Origin: Nitrosomonas nitrosa
Lineage (GTDB): Bacteria > Pseudomonadota > Gammaproteobacteria > Burkholderiales > Nitrosomonadaceae
Length of the DNA stretch: 64,000 nt
Assembly (NCBI RefSeq): GCF_003051105.1
Contig: NZ_QAOO01000002.1
Location: 1 to 64,000, forward strand
Direction of reading: 5' to 3'
Shown: positions 34,466 through 44,900 of the stretch, one piece after another
Position numbering within the stretch: the stretch's first letter is position 1
How the letters are laid out: each line of letters opens with the position of its first letter
Position numbers and translations under genes: made by a program
The notes under the pieces: generated by a model
What the model saw: the letters and a program-made list of their open reading frames with translations, nothing else
The model's database searches: none
What the model was told of the DNA's origin: nothing

Positions 34466-34917
34466 GAAAACCTTTACAATTAGCCGCTTTGTTGCTTCTG
34501 AATCAATTGTGGGCTTCGAGTACGCTTGCTTCGACCTGCACGGTTGACTCATCAGTGCTGTCCTTCGGCAGTTTCAATCCATTGACCGATAATACTGTAG
34601 AAAGTACTGGCACAATCAGTGTGACTTGCTCCGAATCCGTGTTTTATACACTTTCCCTTTCTCCAGGCAATAGCGGCTCTTATAGCACCCGCAGCATGAT
34701 CAATAGTGGCAACTATTTAGAATATAATCTCTTTATTGATGCTGGCTATAGTCAGATTTGGGGTGACGGTACTGGCGGGAGCTATACGGTTAATGGTTTG
34801 TTTCCGGCTGAAGGGACTGAAAATCACACAATCTATGGCATTATCCCACTTTTCAATCAGCGAGATGCGAGTGTAGGTGTCTATAGTGATACTATTGCTG
34901 TGACACTGACATATTAA
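34462..34917 (+). CDS. second SCPU-domain pilin, probable minor/tip subunit
   Basis: A 151-residue protein with a signal peptide ending STLAS and an SCPU domain: CTVDSSVLSFGSFNPLTDNT, ISVTCSESVFYTLSLSPGNSG, and the closing strand YSDTIAVTLTY. Translationally coupled to the usher by ATGA. In Csu systems the last gene encodes a two-domain tip adhesin (CsuE); here the single-domain protein is only about 130 residues after cleavage, so this operon has just two subunit genes and either lacks a classical adhesin or uses this one. The start at 34462 fits the signal peptide. Confidence 0.82.
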   Translation: MRKPLQLAALLLLNQLWASSTLASTCTVDSSVLSFGSFNPLTDNTVESTGTISVTCSESVFYTLSLSPGNSGSYSTRSMINSGNYLEYNLFIDAGYSQIWGDGTGGSYTVNGLFPAEGTENHTIYGIIPLFNQRDASVGVYSDTIAVTLTY

Positions 34918-35094
34918 TTTAGCCCCAGCTTCAGAGTTCATTCTTCAAATCTAAGCTTTAACTCTGGGCGATGTCCAGAACATTTCTTGTTAGAAATTCT
35001 TTTGTATCCGTAACTATTCACTTGTAATAGGTCACTTCAATCAAGTACTTTCATCCGTCATGCTATGACTGCTGGTCATTTATTTTCCATATAG

Positions 35095-36408
35095 TTAATG
35101 TGCGTAGGCAATCGGCACATCCTGCCAGCTCGTAGTATAACAAGGCGACATGATCTCTCGTCGCATGCTCCAGGATTTTTTGCTTCCTACGGAAAACACC
35201 GACACGGTGTTGCGACCATATTTGTTATTCAACTGATCAAGCACATTCATTAACCTAGTCGATCTCTCATCTGCACCCTGTTGTGTCAGCAGTGAAGTTT
35301 GATACAGTGTGAAGGGATCGATGCCAGTAAGAATCACCCCGGCTTTCTTGTAAGCATAACCTTTCCGATAGATATGCCTGAGTCCAAACAGTGCTGCTCT
35401 GATCAGCAATCGTGTGTCGCTGCTGGCGTTGGGAAGGGGTATGGTAATGCTATTACTATACTGCTTGTCCTGTTCACGAAAAGGATTGGTCTGGATAAAC
35501 ACCTGGATTGCATTGCAGACTGAACGCTGACGGCGCAGCTTCTCTGCCGCGCTGCTCGTATAACTGGCAACGGATTCACTGAGCTCGGTTAGACTATGAA
35601 TGAGTTGACCAAACGAACGGGAAGAAATGATCTGTTTTCTGGGCGCGGATACTTCTTCCAGTGAGAGGCACGAAATACCTCGTAGCTCATAACCTAAACG
35701 CGCCATTACCACCCCAAACTTGGCACGCAACCAAGCAGTGGGCGTATCGCGTAACGCCAGCACGGTTTTAATTCCCGCTTTATTCAAATGCAGACTGATT
35801 TGCCTTCCCACGCCCCATACTTCACCCACTTCGATAGTGGATAACAAACTTTCCAATTGTGTAGATGGCATGGACGATAGATCACACACACCGTTGTAGC
35901 TTGGCTGTTTCTTGGCAATGTGATTGGCAAGCTTCGCCAATGTTTTGGTTGCCCCAAATCCAACACATACCGGTAAACTGGTCCATTGGCGTATACGGCT
36001 GCGTATTGATTGGCCCATGTCCGTAGCGGTTGGCCAAAGCCTGCCTAATCCCTGCAAACCCAGGAAACACTCGTCAATGGAATAGACTTCGACATGAGGA
36101 CTGAAGTCACGCAGGATGGACATCACCCGATCAGACATATCGCCGTAGAGGGTATAGTTGGATGAGAGTGCGACGATGCCATGCTGCTTGGCCAAATCCT
36201 TCAACTTGAACCAAGGGGTACCCATTTTGACGCCAAGCGCTTTCACTTCATTGGAACGGGCAACCGCGCAGCCATCGTTATTGGAGAGCACCACTACCGG
36301 TCGATTGATGAGGCTAGGATTGAAGACACGCTCACAACTGACATAGAAATTGTTCACATCCACCAACGCAAACGTCGGTTGATTGATGGAAGCACTGTCT
36401 ATAGCCAT
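35095..36408 (-). CDS. umuC: DNA polymerase V catalytic subunit UmuC
   Basis: A 437-residue Y-family translesion polymerase. Motifs: [16 protein letters not shown] near 14-29, [21 protein letters not shown], and the catalytic SIDECF near 108-113, followed by the little-finger domain and the C-terminal UmuC-type tail. With activated UmuD it forms Pol V, used in error-prone bypass of DNA damage. The start is placed at ATG 36408, just 2 bp past the umuD stop; a longer frame to 36534 would run antiparallel through umuD sequence in a different frame and lacks similarity. Confidence 0.93.
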   Translation of the reverse strand: MAIDSASINQPTFALVDVNNFYVSCERVFNPSLINRPVVVLSNNDGCAVARSNEVKALGVKMGTPWFKLKDLAKQHGIVALSSNYTLYGDMSDRVMSILRDFSPHVEVYSIDECFLGLQGLGRLWPTATDMGQSIRSRIRQWTSLPVCVGFGATKTLAKLANHIAKKQPSYNGVCDLSSMPSTQLESLLSTIEVGEVWGVGRQISLHLNKAGIKTVLALRDTPTAWLRAKFGVVMARLGYELRGISCLSLEEVSAPRKQIISSRSFGQLIHSLTELSESVASYTSSAAEKLRRQRSVCNAIQVFIQTNPFREQDKQYSNSITIPLPNASSDTRLLIRAALFGLRHIYRKGYAYKKAGVILTGIDPFTLYQTSLLTQQGADERSTRLMNVLDQLNNKYGRNTVSVFSVGSKKSWSMRREIMSPCYTTSWQDVPIAYAH

Positions 36409-36410
36409 GA

Positions 36411-36881
36411 TCACACAGCAAAGCGAGCGATGGTGCCCACCACGACGCCCCATACCTGCAATTCTTCGTGCTCCTTGCAACGGATGGGGGGATAGGCAGG
36501 GTTCTCTGCATGCAACTCGACCACACCATCGCAAGCATATAATCGTTTGACGGTGTATTCGTTGTTAATGACTGCCAGCACGATATGACCATGCTTAGGT
36601 TCGATAGAGCGATCCACCACCAGCATATCGCCATCGTGAATGTGAGCTCCGGTCATAGAATCGCCGACGACACGAAAGAAATAGGTCGCGACTTTATTGC
36701 GCACCAAATAGGTATTGAGATCGAGCCCTTTTTCGACGTATTCATCCGCGGGGGAAGGGAATCCAGCCGGAACACGATGCAGCAACAACGGCAAGATGCA
36801 AACAGCCGGATCGATGGCAGCAGGCTGCAGGTAAGGCAATGTCGATGAGCTGGATGGATCAAAGGATACAATGGTTGTCAT
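36411..36881 (-). CDS. umuD: UmuD, self-cleaving Pol V subunit
   Basis: A 156-residue LexA/UmuD-type S24 peptidase. The cleavage site is Ala39-Gly40 in [14 protein letters not shown]. The catalytic Ser75 lies in [17 protein letters not shown] and Lys112 in YTVKRLY. RecA filaments trigger self-cleavage to UmuD'. ATG 36881 gives the usual short N-terminal arm. It is co-transcribed with umuC and lies 69 bp from the divergent SRAP remnant, so both probably shared a damage-inducible control region. Confidence 0.92.
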   Translation of the reverse strand: MTTIVSFDPSSSSTLPYLQPAAIDPAVCILPLLLHRVPAGFPSPADEYVEKGLDLNTYLVRNKVATYFFRVVGDSMTGAHIHDGDMLVVDRSIEPKHGHIVLAVINNEYTVKRLYACDGVVELHAENPAYPPIRCKEHEELQVWGVVVGTIARFAV

Positions 36882-36896
36882 GGTGTATGCTTTAGG

Positions 36897-36914
36897 ACAT
36901 GATGAGCGTACAGT
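36897..36914. promoter_or_regulatory. weak candidate LexA box between umuD and the SRAP remnant
   Basis: On the minus strand ACTGTACGCTCATCATGT has one good half-site (CTGTA) but the other half (ATG instead of CAG) is mismatched relative to the CTG-N10-CAG consensus. Position, just upstream of umuD, is right for SOS control. Confidence 0.28.
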
Positions 36915-36950
36915 ATAAAACACTCGTTTGACGAATAACAATGTGACGAT

Positions 36951-37536
36951 ATGTGCGGACGTTTTGCCTTGGCTTACCCCCGTTCCCGTCTGATCGACGG
37001 GTATCATGCAGTATCGATGCCAGAGATCGAGCCACGTTATAACATCGCCCCTACCGACGCTATTCTGGTTATTCGTGACAGCGAATAAGGCAGGGCAGGG
37101 TCAATGATGCGTTGGGGATTGATTCCCCATTGGGTCAAGGACACCAACAAGCTGCCTTTACTGTTCAATGCGCGTGCTGAATCGTTGGCCATCAAACCCC
37201 TGTTTAAGCATGCGTTTCGAAGACAGCCCGCTTTTCTTCGCAGGCCTATGGGAGGCTGCGACAGTCGGTGAAGTCACAATCGATAGCTGCACGATCATCA
37301 CCACAGAAAGCAATACTGTGATGCGTTCCCTCCATGACCGCATGCCCGTGATTCTTCCACCTGAAGTATGGGATGCCTGGCTGACCCCAACCCAGCAACC
37401 CGACGCTATTCTATTGTCGCTTCTGCAGTTCTATTATGCGGAGCAATTGCAGTTATGGCCTGTGTCACCTGCTGTCGAGCGAGCAAGCAATGAAGGAGCG
37501 CAGTTGATTCAGCCAATTCATGATCAATCCTCCTGA
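36951..37536 (+). pseudogene. SRAP/YedK-like (HMCES) protein, inactivated
   Basis: The start MCGRFALAYPRSRL has the invariant Cys2 that links to abasic sites. EPRYNIAPTDAILVIRDSE is followed by an in-frame TAA at 37086. The same frame resumes as MMRWGLIPHWVKD, then LFNARAESLAIKPLFKHAFR. A deletion with frameshift near 37210 removes the conserved RRCLIPADGFYEW-type block, and the rest continues as DSPLFFAGLWEAATVGEV, with HDRMPVILPPEVWDAWL to 37536. Missing the central block, the protein should be non-functional. It is divergent from umuDC, as expected for an SOS-associated gene. Confidence 0.72.
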
Positions 37537-37961
37537 TATACAAAATAACGGGACGCGGAGAATGCGCCAACACACTCGCATCATGTAATATCAATCTGCA
37601 AGTAAAACCCTATAGATTGAAAGAGTATGCCTCCTATAAGTACTTACAAACGATTCTGATTTATTTTTCCACAATTCTTGTGTATAAGTTTGTGGATAAT
37701 TTGCAAATAACCGTGCTAACTTACCTGGTTGTAATAATTTTCTCTGGATTGATCAAAATTTAGACGAATTATATATATAATATATTCAATAAGTTACATT
37801 TTTTCCCTTTATTCATGCGCATTTTGCTACCCATTTATTACATACAAAAATCAGTGTGAATTAATTGCTTGTTGTCAAGATTTTTATCTCAAAGTGGAGC
37901 GGTTGGCTTTTGATAGTGTATTCTCATTGAATAAATCCCCGACCACGTTTAGCGAAATATT
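37537..37961. other. AT-rich intergenic stretch, no gene seen
   Basis: About 425 bp with a very AT-rich core (an alternating TA run near 37770). No supported frame, RNA gene or strong hairpin is visible. It probably holds the promoter of the exported protein that follows. Confidence 0.4.
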
Positions 37962-37964
37962 TTG

Positions 37965-38687
37965 ATGAAAAAATATGGCTTCCTCAGTATCAACATCATT
38001 CTCTTACTATGGACTATCGCCCTGATTTCTCAATCTGTTTATGCAAGCTTCATTACAGATACGAGAGGCTATGTTTCTGGCCGGCTGAGCACGGTCAATC
38101 TTGAAAGATCGTTCAATTCAGCTTACGTGGGAGAGCTTTTGCTCGGCCATGACAGCAGTACTTTTATCAGCTCGGAAAATCAGCCGCCTGATTCCTTCTT
38201 TTCCAACCCATGGCGATTCTGTTTTGATGAGGATCGTTATGACGAGATCGAAGCGCTTATCGGCCGAAATGTTGTCGTTGAATTCAAAACACCTAAAAGT
38301 AATGCTCTGCTGTCATGTTCTGCCACTCATGAATTACTCGCGATATATCCCGTTGACAAAAAACAAACACTGGAGCAAACACAACTAGTAGGTAGCATAC
38401 TTTCAACTGATCCAGAAATATCTCGTGGTGTTGAGTTTGGCAGAATTACCAATGTGATAGAGAATAAATATTCTTTTAGAACTTACTCCATGACAATCCA
38501 AATTGGAAGTGGTGGAAATCAATTTCGCCATTTTATTATGAACGATCCTGATTTATTTGATTTTGCTGTCAATTGCCTAAAAATGGCGACAATGGTGAGA
38601 GTGCATTATAGCGAGCGATATTCGGTGAGTAATCGTTCCGGGGTAAACGCCATGTCATATGTTTCAAAAATTGAAGTCGTTGATTAA
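37965..38687 (+). CDS. exported protein of unknown function
   Basis: A 240-residue protein beginning MKKYGFLSINIILLLWTIAL with a clear signal peptide cleaved after SVYA. The mature part has a beta-rich pattern: TRGYVSGRLSTVNLERSFNS, SNPWRFCFDEDRYDEIEALI, VVVEFKTPKSNALLSCSATH, then FGRITNVIENKYSFRTYSM. Two Cys residues could form a disulfide. I recognise no domain. The phrase patterns (G-x-V-x-G-R-L, GRITNV, KIEVV) hint at OB-fold-like strands, but that is speculative. ATG 37965 is preferred to an adjacent TTG. It stands alone between non-coding stretches. Confidence 0.65.
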   Translation: MKKYGFLSINIILLLWTIALISQSVYASFITDTRGYVSGRLSTVNLERSFNSAYVGELLLGHDSSTFISSENQPPDSFFSNPWRFCFDEDRYDEIEALIGRNVVVEFKTPKSNALLSCSATHELLAIYPVDKKQTLEQTQLVGSILSTDPEISRGVEFGRITNVIENKYSFRTYSMTIQIGSGGNQFRHFIMNDPDLFDFAVNCLKMATMVRVHYSERYSVSNRSGVNAMSYVSKIEVVD

Positions 38688-38689
38688 GT

Positions 38690-39556
38690 AACCTGGGCGG
38701 TGGCGTAGCCAAGATCATTCGATGAGTTTGGCTGGGCCTGGTGTAGTAAGCTAATTTCCTGATGAGATAGCGACAGGACTTCGCGTTACTGTATTTCCCT
38801 AATTCTCATCTATGTACATACAATCAAACCTTACCGCTCAGAATCAGTTCGGCATAATCGAGAGTAGCTGATTGTTTCAGATCAAGAAGAGCAGGGGAGA
38901 ATTACCACCAAGTACAGCTGATTCTCGGAATGAGTTCGGTTTGCTCCAAGCACATCGATACTTGCAGAAAAACAAGTTTGGATTCTTCGGCTATTTGTAG
39001 GTACACACTACTGATCTCCGGACTGTTAATCAGACGGTCACTTACTTTAGACAGGAATGGGAGGTTATCTGCGGGTAACTCTTTGTTATATAGAGATATC
39101 GCCAGAATATTTCGATTGGGGTGCAGGGATGAGCGCCAGACTTATATTTTTTTACTCACAAAATATTCCATGCACCAATTGTGTTAGATACACCTTTGCT
39201 AAATCCAGATGATCGGTCTAATAGCTGGCTTCTCAATACGTTGCTAAATTCCTGATTTTGATAGATGATGCTGTTATTTCAGAATTTGGTAACACCGCGC
39301 GTCCTTTCCCAAAATCCGGCGCTACCGTTTGTAGCTTTGCTTTATCCATCTCGACCATCGTGCCTTGCCTAAAATGGCCAGTTCAGAATCTAATTGCTCA
39401 GGCTCTGCTTATATTGGAAGAGACTTTTTCTAGTGCTGACATTGGATTTGTTGTATTCTGTGTGCTAATTGAAGTAATGATTTGCAATATTAGTATTTTT
39501 CCTACCAAACTGTGTTTGATTGATGGTAAGACATCATAGAAATTGGCGAGGAGATC
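38690..39556. other. intergenic stretch, no gene supported
   Basis: About 870 bp between the two unrecognised genes. Short frames at 38930-39187 and 39258-39539 have no ribosome-binding site, odd amino-acid composition (many Cys, Ser and Ile) and no motif. I could not identify an IS or tRNA. It may be decayed DNA. Confidence 0.4.
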
Positions 39557-40402
39557 ATGCCGCTAACCGAAGGATACGATATCGTTCTGGAGCAAGTGAA
39601 GCGCGACGGTTTGCCTGAAAACCGTGCGATCTGGAAGTACATCGTAACTCTGCCACCAGGTGTTTATAAAGAAGTCTGCATTGACTTCAAAGGTAAGATT
39701 GAGGGTCTCACAAATCCAGCCAATATCTTTGGAGAAAAGGCAACGGATGCCACAGGTGTTCTAGAGTGGGGTGGCTCCAGAACATCGATTGACACTTTCG
39801 GTACTGATCCGAAGCAAGTTGACCTGACTTTCGTTTGCTTGAAAGCAAAAAAGGACAGCTTCTTTGGTGCACAATTTAAGCTAAATTTCATTGGGCCATC
39901 GAAAGGAGCACCAAGCGGTGTGAGCTTGCATACTAACGAACTTGTTAGGCTAGAAGAAGACGACACTAAAGTAGGATATGCTTGGGTTAACCACGGAGTA
40001 AAGGATGGGCAAGAAGCCCCATTGGCATTTTTACCCGTTACAGATAAGCCTGTCCCATCCGATCAGATTGTCGTGGCGACAGCTGAGCCAGTTTCGATGA
40101 GTCTATCTGCAGCCCAATTGACTGTTACTAATAGAGGATTGGTTGTCCCCTCGTCAATCTCGGTTCATCTTGAAGATGAAGTGGATCTTAGCCAAATTTT
40201 AGAGTCTCGGATCGCTAGGCTTTCTATCAGCGAAATTTTGGAATCTCCTCTTGCAAGCCTCCTCGGACTCACAGATGCTCAGTGGAAAACACTCGGAAAG
40301 ACCCTAAATGTTAGTACTGTGGGCGAGTTGTTGTCGAACGAGTTAATAGATCGGCTAACGAGTCTCAGGCGAGTTATCGCATCCCAAAGATCTGGCGAGT
40401 AA
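39557..40402 (+). CDS. unrecognised cytoplasmic protein
   Basis: A 281-residue protein with an excellent ribosome-binding site (GAGGAG, 6-7 nt before ATG). Residues 1-130 look beta-rich (YDIVLEQVKRDGLPENRAIW; YIVTLPPGVYKEVCIDFKG; LTFVCLKAKKDSFFGAQFKL). A Pro/Val-rich linker near 150-185 leads to a helical C-terminus (LGLTDAQWKTLGKTLNVSTV, then GELLSNELIDRL) resembling a helix-hairpin-helix-like or short death-domain-like module. There is no signal peptide or membrane segment. No family is recognised, and its isolation gives no contextual clue. Confidence 0.65.
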   Translation: MPLTEGYDIVLEQVKRDGLPENRAIWKYIVTLPPGVYKEVCIDFKGKIEGLTNPANIFGEKATDATGVLEWGGSRTSIDTFGTDPKQVDLTFVCLKAKKDSFFGAQFKLNFIGPSKGAPSGVSLHTNELVRLEEDDTKVGYAWVNHGVKDGQEAPLAFLPVTDKPVPSDQIVVATAEPVSMSLSAAQLTVTNRGLVVPSSISVHLEDEVDLSQILESRIARLSISEILESPLASLLGLTDAQWKTLGKTLNVSTVGELLSNELIDRLTSLRRVIASQRSGE

Positions 40403-40697
40403 CCAATCCAGGATGGATGCGTCCAACGCTGCCACCTTTCCTTGTTTCTACTGTAGTGATTTAATGAACTTCGGTGCCAGGGTTCCCCCTGTGTCAGGCT
40501 AGTGGCTTTGCTTCATTCATATCGATTTTCCCATTTCTTTTATCAGTCACCTCCCAATCTATCAGGTCACTGACAAACCTCCGTCGAGCTGATCCATGAA
40601 GTTTTTTGTCATGTTTGTTCGTGTAACTCGATTGTCGGGTTAATATAGCCTATCTCAAAATTGTGTAGCAGACACGACCTTCTCGATTAAGCGTATT

Positions 40698-40734
40698 CGT
40701 ATCACGCAGGTGCGGAAGGGGATTTCGTGATACG
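40698..40734. promoter_or_regulatory. 9-bp dyad upstream of the second RND operon
   Basis: CGTATCACG (40698-40706) and CGTGATACG (40726-40734) are perfect inverted repeats 19 bp apart, about 90 bp before the MFP start. The half-site spacing suits a dimeric repressor or an mRNA hairpin. No regulator gene is adjacent. The rest of 40403-40821 shows no gene. Confidence 0.4.
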
Positions 40735-40821
40735 CGTAAAATGGGGAAAGAAGAGCAATTACAATCAGTCACCCGTTCTTATACGTTTCGTGGCTTCATC
40801 AAAATAACTCTATAAGTATTT

Positions 40822-41907
40822 ATGATTAAGCGAATTTTTCTTGTTGTTGCATTGACGCTATTTATTTTTGGTGGATTATTCGGTTGGAAGTATTATCAGG
40901 ACAAACGCGCACAAAGTCGGAAACAAGGGCCGCCGCCAGCCGTAGTTGCGGTGACCGAAGTCAAGCAGGAGTGGTGGCAGCCTTATTTGACGAGCGTTGG
41001 CAGTCTCGTAGCCGTAGCGGGTGTCGATGTCAGCAATGAGCTGGCCGGTAAGGTTACCGCTATTCAATTCGAGTCAGGGCAATCGGTTAAAAAAGGTCAA
41101 TTGCTAGTTAAACTGGATACCTCGACCGATGAAGCCGAGCTCAAAGGGTTACAAGCGGATGAGCTCCTGGCGCAGGTTCAGTTGAAGCGCAGCAAGCAGT
41201 TATTGGGTCAGCAATTCATTTCTCAGTCTGCCTATGACCTCAATCGCGCACAACTTGCGCAAGCTCAGTCGGCTGTGACAGCCAAGCAGTCGGTGATCTC
41301 CAAGAAACATATCCGCGCGCCCTTCGATGGCAAACTGGGCATTCGCCTCGTCGATCTTGGGCAGTATCTGGCGGAAGGTTCAGCCATTGTTTCGCTGCAA
41401 AAGCTCGACCCCATTTATGTGGATTTCACTCTACCTGAGCAACATTTGGCCGATCTTGCCATTGGTCAAGATCTGACGATTACGGTTCAGGCGTATCCTG
41501 GGAAAACCTTTCATGGCGAAATCAGTGCGATCCATCCCGCCATCGATATTGGCACCCGTTCGATCGCCATTCGCGCCACTATCAAAAACCTAGATCAAGT
41601 TCTGCGTCCGGGTATGTTCGCCGATGTGCAAATCTTATCCAGTCAGCAAAAAGCGGTGTTGACGCTGCCCGATACAGCGATCACTTACAATCCTTACGGC
41701 GAATCCGTTTTTGTTATCAAATCCAGCGAGCAGGGGCTGACGGTGCAACGCCAGCAAATCGAAACGGGTGAGACGCGCACAGGCCGGGTGCAAATTGTCC
41801 GAGGGTTGGCGGCAGGTGATCGTGTCGTCAGCGCTGGTCAGGTCAAATTGCGTAACGATATGCCAGTCACCATCGCAGAATTGCCTGCACCCGGTGAGCG
41901 GGAGTAG
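40822..41907 (+). CDS. RND efflux membrane-fusion protein (second pump)
   Basis: A 361-residue AcrA/MexE-type adaptor with an N-terminal membrane anchor (IFLVVALTLFIFGGLFGWKY). The lipoyl halves are GVDVSNELAGKVTAIQFESG and KHIRAPFDGKLGIRLVDLGQ, around a short coiled coil, with a beta-barrel domain containing QKLDPIYVDFTLPEQHL. It is followed 4 bp later by the pump gene, so the two are an operon. The relatively short coiled coil is typical of the MdtA/MexH group. Confidence 0.88.
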   Translation: MIKRIFLVVALTLFIFGGLFGWKYYQDKRAQSRKQGPPPAVVAVTEVKQEWWQPYLTSVGSLVAVAGVDVSNELAGKVTAIQFESGQSVKKGQLLVKLDTSTDEAELKGLQADELLAQVQLKRSKQLLGQQFISQSAYDLNRAQLAQAQSAVTAKQSVISKKHIRAPFDGKLGIRLVDLGQYLAEGSAIVSLQKLDPIYVDFTLPEQHLADLAIGQDLTITVQAYPGKTFHGEISAIHPAIDIGTRSIAIRATIKNLDQVLRPGMFADVQILSSQQKAVLTLPDTAITYNPYGESVFVIKSSEQGLTVQRQQIETGETRTGRVQIVRGLAAGDRVVSAGQVKLRNDMPVTIAELPAPGERE

Positions 41908-41911
41908 CCGT

Positions 41912-44900
41912 ATGAAATTTACCGATCTGTTCATACGGCGTCCGGTATTGGCGAGTGTCATCAGTCTGCTGATTTTTGTGATCGGTCTGCGTTCGATTCT
42001 GGTGCTGGATGTGCGCCAATATCCCAAGACCGAGGATACCGTCGTTACCATTACGACGATGTATCCAGGGGCGAGCAGCGATCTGATCAAAGGTTTCATC
42101 ACCACGCCCCTGCAGCAGGCGATCGCCGAGGCTGAAGGGATCGATTACCTTTCATCGAATAGTCGGCAGGGGAGCTCGACCATCGAAGCGTACATGCGTC
42201 TGAACTACGACCCGAACGCTGCGGTCGCCGAAATTCAGGCTAAGGTCGCAAGTCAACGTAATGTTCTACCGGCAGAAGCCGAAGATCCGGTGATAATTTC
42301 CCGGACGGGCGACCGGACCGCGCTGATGTACCTGGCTTTTTACAGTGACACGCTCACGCCCTCGCAAATTACCGATTACATGCTGCGCGTGGTGCAGCCC
42401 AAGATGCAAGCGGTGGCGGGCGTCGGCAAAGCCCAGTTGCTGGGTAATAAGACCTACGCCATGCGCGTCTGGCTGGATCCGCGGCGTATGGCGGCGTTGG
42501 GCATTACGGCCGATGACGTGGCCGAGGTCTTGCGCACCAACAACTATCTTTCAGGCGCCGGGCAAACCAAGGGCAATTACGTCATGATAGACCTGAGTGC
42601 CACCACCGATGTGGCGAGTGAACGGGATTTCCAGCGCCTGGTGGTCGGCAATCGTAACGGTACGTTGATTCGGCTCGGCGATGTGTCGCATCCCGAAATG
42701 GGCAGCGAAGATTACGACGCGGTGAGCTGGTATAAAGGCAAGGATGCCATTTTCATGGGGATCGAGCAGGCGCCCGGCGCCAACCCGCTGATCGTCGCCC
42801 AGGATGTGCGCAAGGCGTTGGCCGAAATGGAATCGGAATTGCCGGAAGCGCTCGAAATGCTGATACCTTATGATGCCAGCCAATTCATCCAGGATTCGAT
42901 CGATGAAGTGCTGTTTACTTTGGTGGCTGCTGTGGCGATTGTGCTGGTGGTGATTTATCTGTCGCTGGGCTCGGTTCGGGCGGCGCTGGTGCCGGCGGTG
43001 ACCGTGCCGCTGGCATTGATCGGGAGTCTATTCCTGATGTTTTTGATGGGGTTCTCCATCAACCTGCTGACCATGCTGGCGATGGTGCTCGCGATTGGCT
43101 TGGTGGTCGATGATGCCATCGTCGTGGTCGAGAATGTGCATAGGCACATCGAACTCGGTGAACCCCGCTTTCAAGCGGCGATGGAGGCTGCGCGCGAACT
43201 GGTGCTGCCTGTCATCGCAACCACGGTTGCCCTGATCGCCGTCTATCTGCCGATCGGTTTCATGGGCGGGTTGGTAGGTACCTTGTTTACCGAGTTTGCC
43301 TTTTCGCTGGTTGGCGCTGTTATTATTTCGACGATCGTAGCGTTGACACTGGCGCCCATGCTCAGCTCGAAAGTACTGAGAGACAAAGGCTCGATCGGCC
43401 GGTTCGAGCATATGGTCGGGCGTTTCTTTACCAGGCTTGCGACCCATTACCGACGTTTGTTGCAGTTATTTCTGGAATTCCGCGCGCTCTTGCCAGTTTT
43501 TTCATTGGTGGTGATGATCAGTATTTATTTTATGTTCACATTATCGCAGAAGGAATTGGCGCCAACCGAAGATCAGAGCATTCTGTTCTTTATGGCGACA
43601 GGGCCGCAGACAGCAACCCTGAAATACAATGAAACCTATACGCGCGAGCTGATCGATGCCTTTGAAACCTTTCCGGAATATAACGAAAGCTTTTTGCTGC
43701 TTGGCTTTGGTGGCGATGACAACGTCGTGTTCGGTGGGTTTAAAATGCCGCCAACGACGCAGCGGCAGCGCTCGCAAATGGATATTCAGCCGGAATTACA
43801 GGCCAAGGTCAATGATATTGCTGGCTTCCAGACAGCGATCATTCCTCGACCGAGTCTGCCTGGATCGGGCGGTGGATTGCCACTGCAGTTCGTGATCAAA
43901 ACCGATGCCGATTATACCCAGCTCGATCAGGTGGCTGATCAACTGGTGAATGCAGCCATGGCGAGCGGGCAGTTTTCTTTTCTGAAGAAAGAAGTGGAGT
44001 TTAGCCGACCCAAGGTGACACTCGTGATCGACCGTAACCGTGCCGCAGATCTCGGTATTTCGATGGAAGAAATCGGCCGTAATCTGGCGGCTTTGCTGGG
44101 TGATGGCTATATCAACCGCTTCAATCTGCAGGGACGCAGCTACAAGGTGATTCCGCAGGTCGACGATTTATCCCGTTTCGATACCAGCAAATTCCAGCAT
44201 TATTATCTGCGTACCGCTTCCGGTGGCCAAGTGCCGTTGTCATCTTTGATCCATATCGAGAAATCGGTCGAGCCGAGCAAACAAACGCAATTTCAGCAGC
44301 TAAACAGCTTGACGATCGCAGGCTCGCCCGCATCGGGGGTTGCGCTCGGAGATGCCATGGCGCATATGGAAGCCTTAGCCAGCGAACTGTTCCCGCGCGG
44401 TTTCAGCTACGATTATACCGGCAGCTCCCGCCAGTATGCGCAGCAGGGGAGCGACTTGATCATTACCTTTTTTATGTCGCTGCTGATCATTTATCTGGTG
44501 TTGGCAGCCCAGTTCGAGAGCTGGCGCGATCCGTTCATTATTCTGACATCGGTACCGATGTCGATTGCCAGTGCGCTGGCATTCCTGATGCTGGGATTCG
44601 CTTCGCTGAATATCTATACGCAGGTCGGCCTGATCACCCTGATTGGGCTCACGGCAAAAAATGGCATTTTGATCGTTGAGTTCGCTAATTTGTTACAGGT
44701 ACGGGAAGGGCTGTCGAAACGTGAAGCCGTGGAACAAGCAGCCATGATACGCTTGCGGCCGATTCTGATGACGACGATATCGACGATGGTGGGCATGGTT
44801 CCATTACTCATGGCATCCGGCCCCGGCGCAGCCAGCCGCTTCGATATCGGCTTGGTGATCGTCAGCGGCCTTGGTATCGGCGGCATGCTGTTCACGCTGT

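Noticed and set aside
34932-34966. CAGAGTT/AACTCTG inverted repeat as the pilus operon terminator
   Set aside because: The loop is 21 nt, the arms are only 7 bp and no T-run follows, so it is too weak to call.
37168-37536. A stand-alone 122-residue plus-strand protein
   Set aside because: Its N-terminal 15 residues are the out-of-frame SRAP sequence and the rest is the SRAP C-terminal part; it is a pseudogene piece, not an independent gene.
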